DNA of 64,000 nucleotides from Melanocharis versteri (lineage: Eukaryota > Chordata > Aves > Passeriformes > Melanocharitidae): assembly GCA_013397845.1 (NCBI GenBank), contig VZTG01007434.1:869118-933117 (forward strand), read 5' to 3'. Under the pieces are notes generated by a model. The model saw only the letters and a list, made by a program, of their open reading frames with translations, ran no database searches and was not told the origin of the DNA. Both the position numbers and the translations under genes were made by a program. How positions within the stretch are numbered: the stretch's first letter is position 1; every line of letters starts with the position of its first letter. This document shows positions 63,042 to 64,000 of the stretch, in pieces.

Positions 63042-64000
63042 CAAAGACTGTTCCTAAGAAGAAATCAGCTCTCCTGCAATGTTACCTATCCAATGTTTTT
63101 GATTGTTTACTCTTTCTCCAGGGTAGTAGTTGAAAGCAGGGACATTTATCATCCTTTTTGTGGACAAGATGCAGTAATTATGACCATCCTCACTAATCCA
63201 ACCTATAAACTCACTAAGTGAGGGAAACCTGTACAGGCCAGAGTAGGCGGTCATGCCTAATAAGTTTAAAGATCTCCTTCCATTTATGTTATCAAAGATG
63301 AAATCAAGAGACATTTTGTCACAATTTGTAAATGTCCATAGGCCAGAAAGGATTTATTCTTTGAGACCAATCTACCAGCCAGAGTTTAATGAAATCTAAT
63401 GGCTGCATGTTGCATAATAATATCATATGGTGTTTTTACAGGTTCCCTTATGTACTATATAGAGCTGTAGCAGACAACACACAAGTTTATGACTCCCTAA
63501 GTGCAGCAGAAACAATATGAAGATTTGAAATTGAAGCATTTGTAATGAGATTTAGTTTGTGATTTGAAATTCTACCTGCCATTTGAAGTATAATAATCTC
63601 TTGCTCTTCAACAAAACCTGTCAGTGTAGAGAGGAGAAATTATTTGCTTTACAAAAATTCTTTGGGATATAGACTAAATCAAGGCAGCTAAATGCTTTCT
63701 CTGCAAATTTGTTTTGCTGTAAGTCAGAGCTATATCTGGAAGGCCAGCTGTGGGAAAGCAGCGTATGGGAGCACTTGATGCTGCATTTTGGAAGTTTGGC
63801 AAGGGGCAGAGAACCAGCAGCTGAGCAGGATGGGACAAACACAGAAGCCAGGGACAAGAGGTGACAACAGGCCAGGAGAAGGAAGGGCAGTCTGAGAAAC
63901 TATCTTTAAAAAAATAAGAGGTTAACCAGGCAACTTTAAAAGTCAAGGACACTGTGACACCTGGACAGTTAAATCCCAGTAAGATGATGCTTACAGAAAG

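Larger units (their letters stand above)
23195..64000 (-). other. GABBR2: GABBR2 intron upstream of the exon (probably intron 1), partial
   Basis: No other GABBR2 exon is recognisable between the acceptor at 23195 and the window end. In vertebrates the upstream exon carries the signal peptide and the segment ending in LYDTE, in GC-rich DNA. Nothing like that is present, so this is inferred to be part of one long intron transcribed on the minus strand. It holds several plus-strand CR1 fragments, which are therefore antisense to the gene, plus simple repeats and unclassified sequence. Confidence 0.75.
61296..64000. other. AT-rich intronic DNA, nothing recognised
   Basis: No exon or repeat family recognised apart from the microsatellite and hairpin listed separately. 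An 86-codon minus-strand frame at 63054-63314 has no recognisable family. Confidence 0.5.

Noticed and set aside
63054..63314. 86-codon minus-strand frame with internal AG and GT motifs
   Set aside because: Peptide matches no family I know and the splice-like motifs are not placed consistently.
1..64000. CRISPR arrays, operons, integrons, insertion sequences
   Set aside because: The window is vertebrate intron; no spaced identical repeats and no bacterial-type gene organisation are present.

Overview
The window is avian nuclear DNA and almost entirely non-coding. The evidence is a dozen degraded CR1 LINE fragments. Those that keep their 3' end match the CR1 end consensus, including the ATTCTATGATT-type terminal octamer. 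The background is AT-rich, with no CpG island and no gene-dense stretch. No bacterial, viral or CRISPR-like organisation is visible.

The only coding sequence I can name is one 138-bp internal exon on the minus strand at 23057-23194. It encodes 46 residues (from CDNAKGLKAF to GWNLVQ) of the extracellular Venus-flytrap domain of GABBR2, the GABA-B receptor subunit 2. It has a clean acceptor and donor and phase 0 at both ends. The rest of the window is best read as the two flanking large introns: 23195-64000 is upstream in the gene (probably intron 1) and 1-23056 is downstream (probably intron 2). The neighbouring exons are not here.

Layout. Positions 1-13 kb: intron with five CR1 fragments, all on the minus strand, and a 520-N assembly gap. 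Positions 13-23 kb: intron with only simple repeats. Position 23 kb: the exon. Positions 24-48 kb: intron with a CR1 3' tail, an orphan GC-rich avian repeat at 29.5 kb, a purine tract with G-quadruplex potential at 41.8 kb and three longer plus-strand CR1 copies. Positions 48-64 kb: two elements I cannot assign to a known family (an inverted repeat with ~75-bp arms about 950 bp apart at 51.3/52.3 kb, and a ~90-bp direct duplication at 60.5/61.2 kb). This part also holds an internally deleted CR1 ORF2 copy, a 31-N gap, a 15-bp perfect hairpin, and an unassigned minus-strand open segment bounded by splice-like signals at 54.6 kb.

No complete gene or multi-gene system is present. The observations most worth checking are the inverted repeat, the duplicated segment with its hairpin core, the possible extra minus-strand exon, and the switch in CR1 orientation on either side of the GABBR2 exon. 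Repeat and family assignments rest on recognition of consensus sequences, not on a database search.
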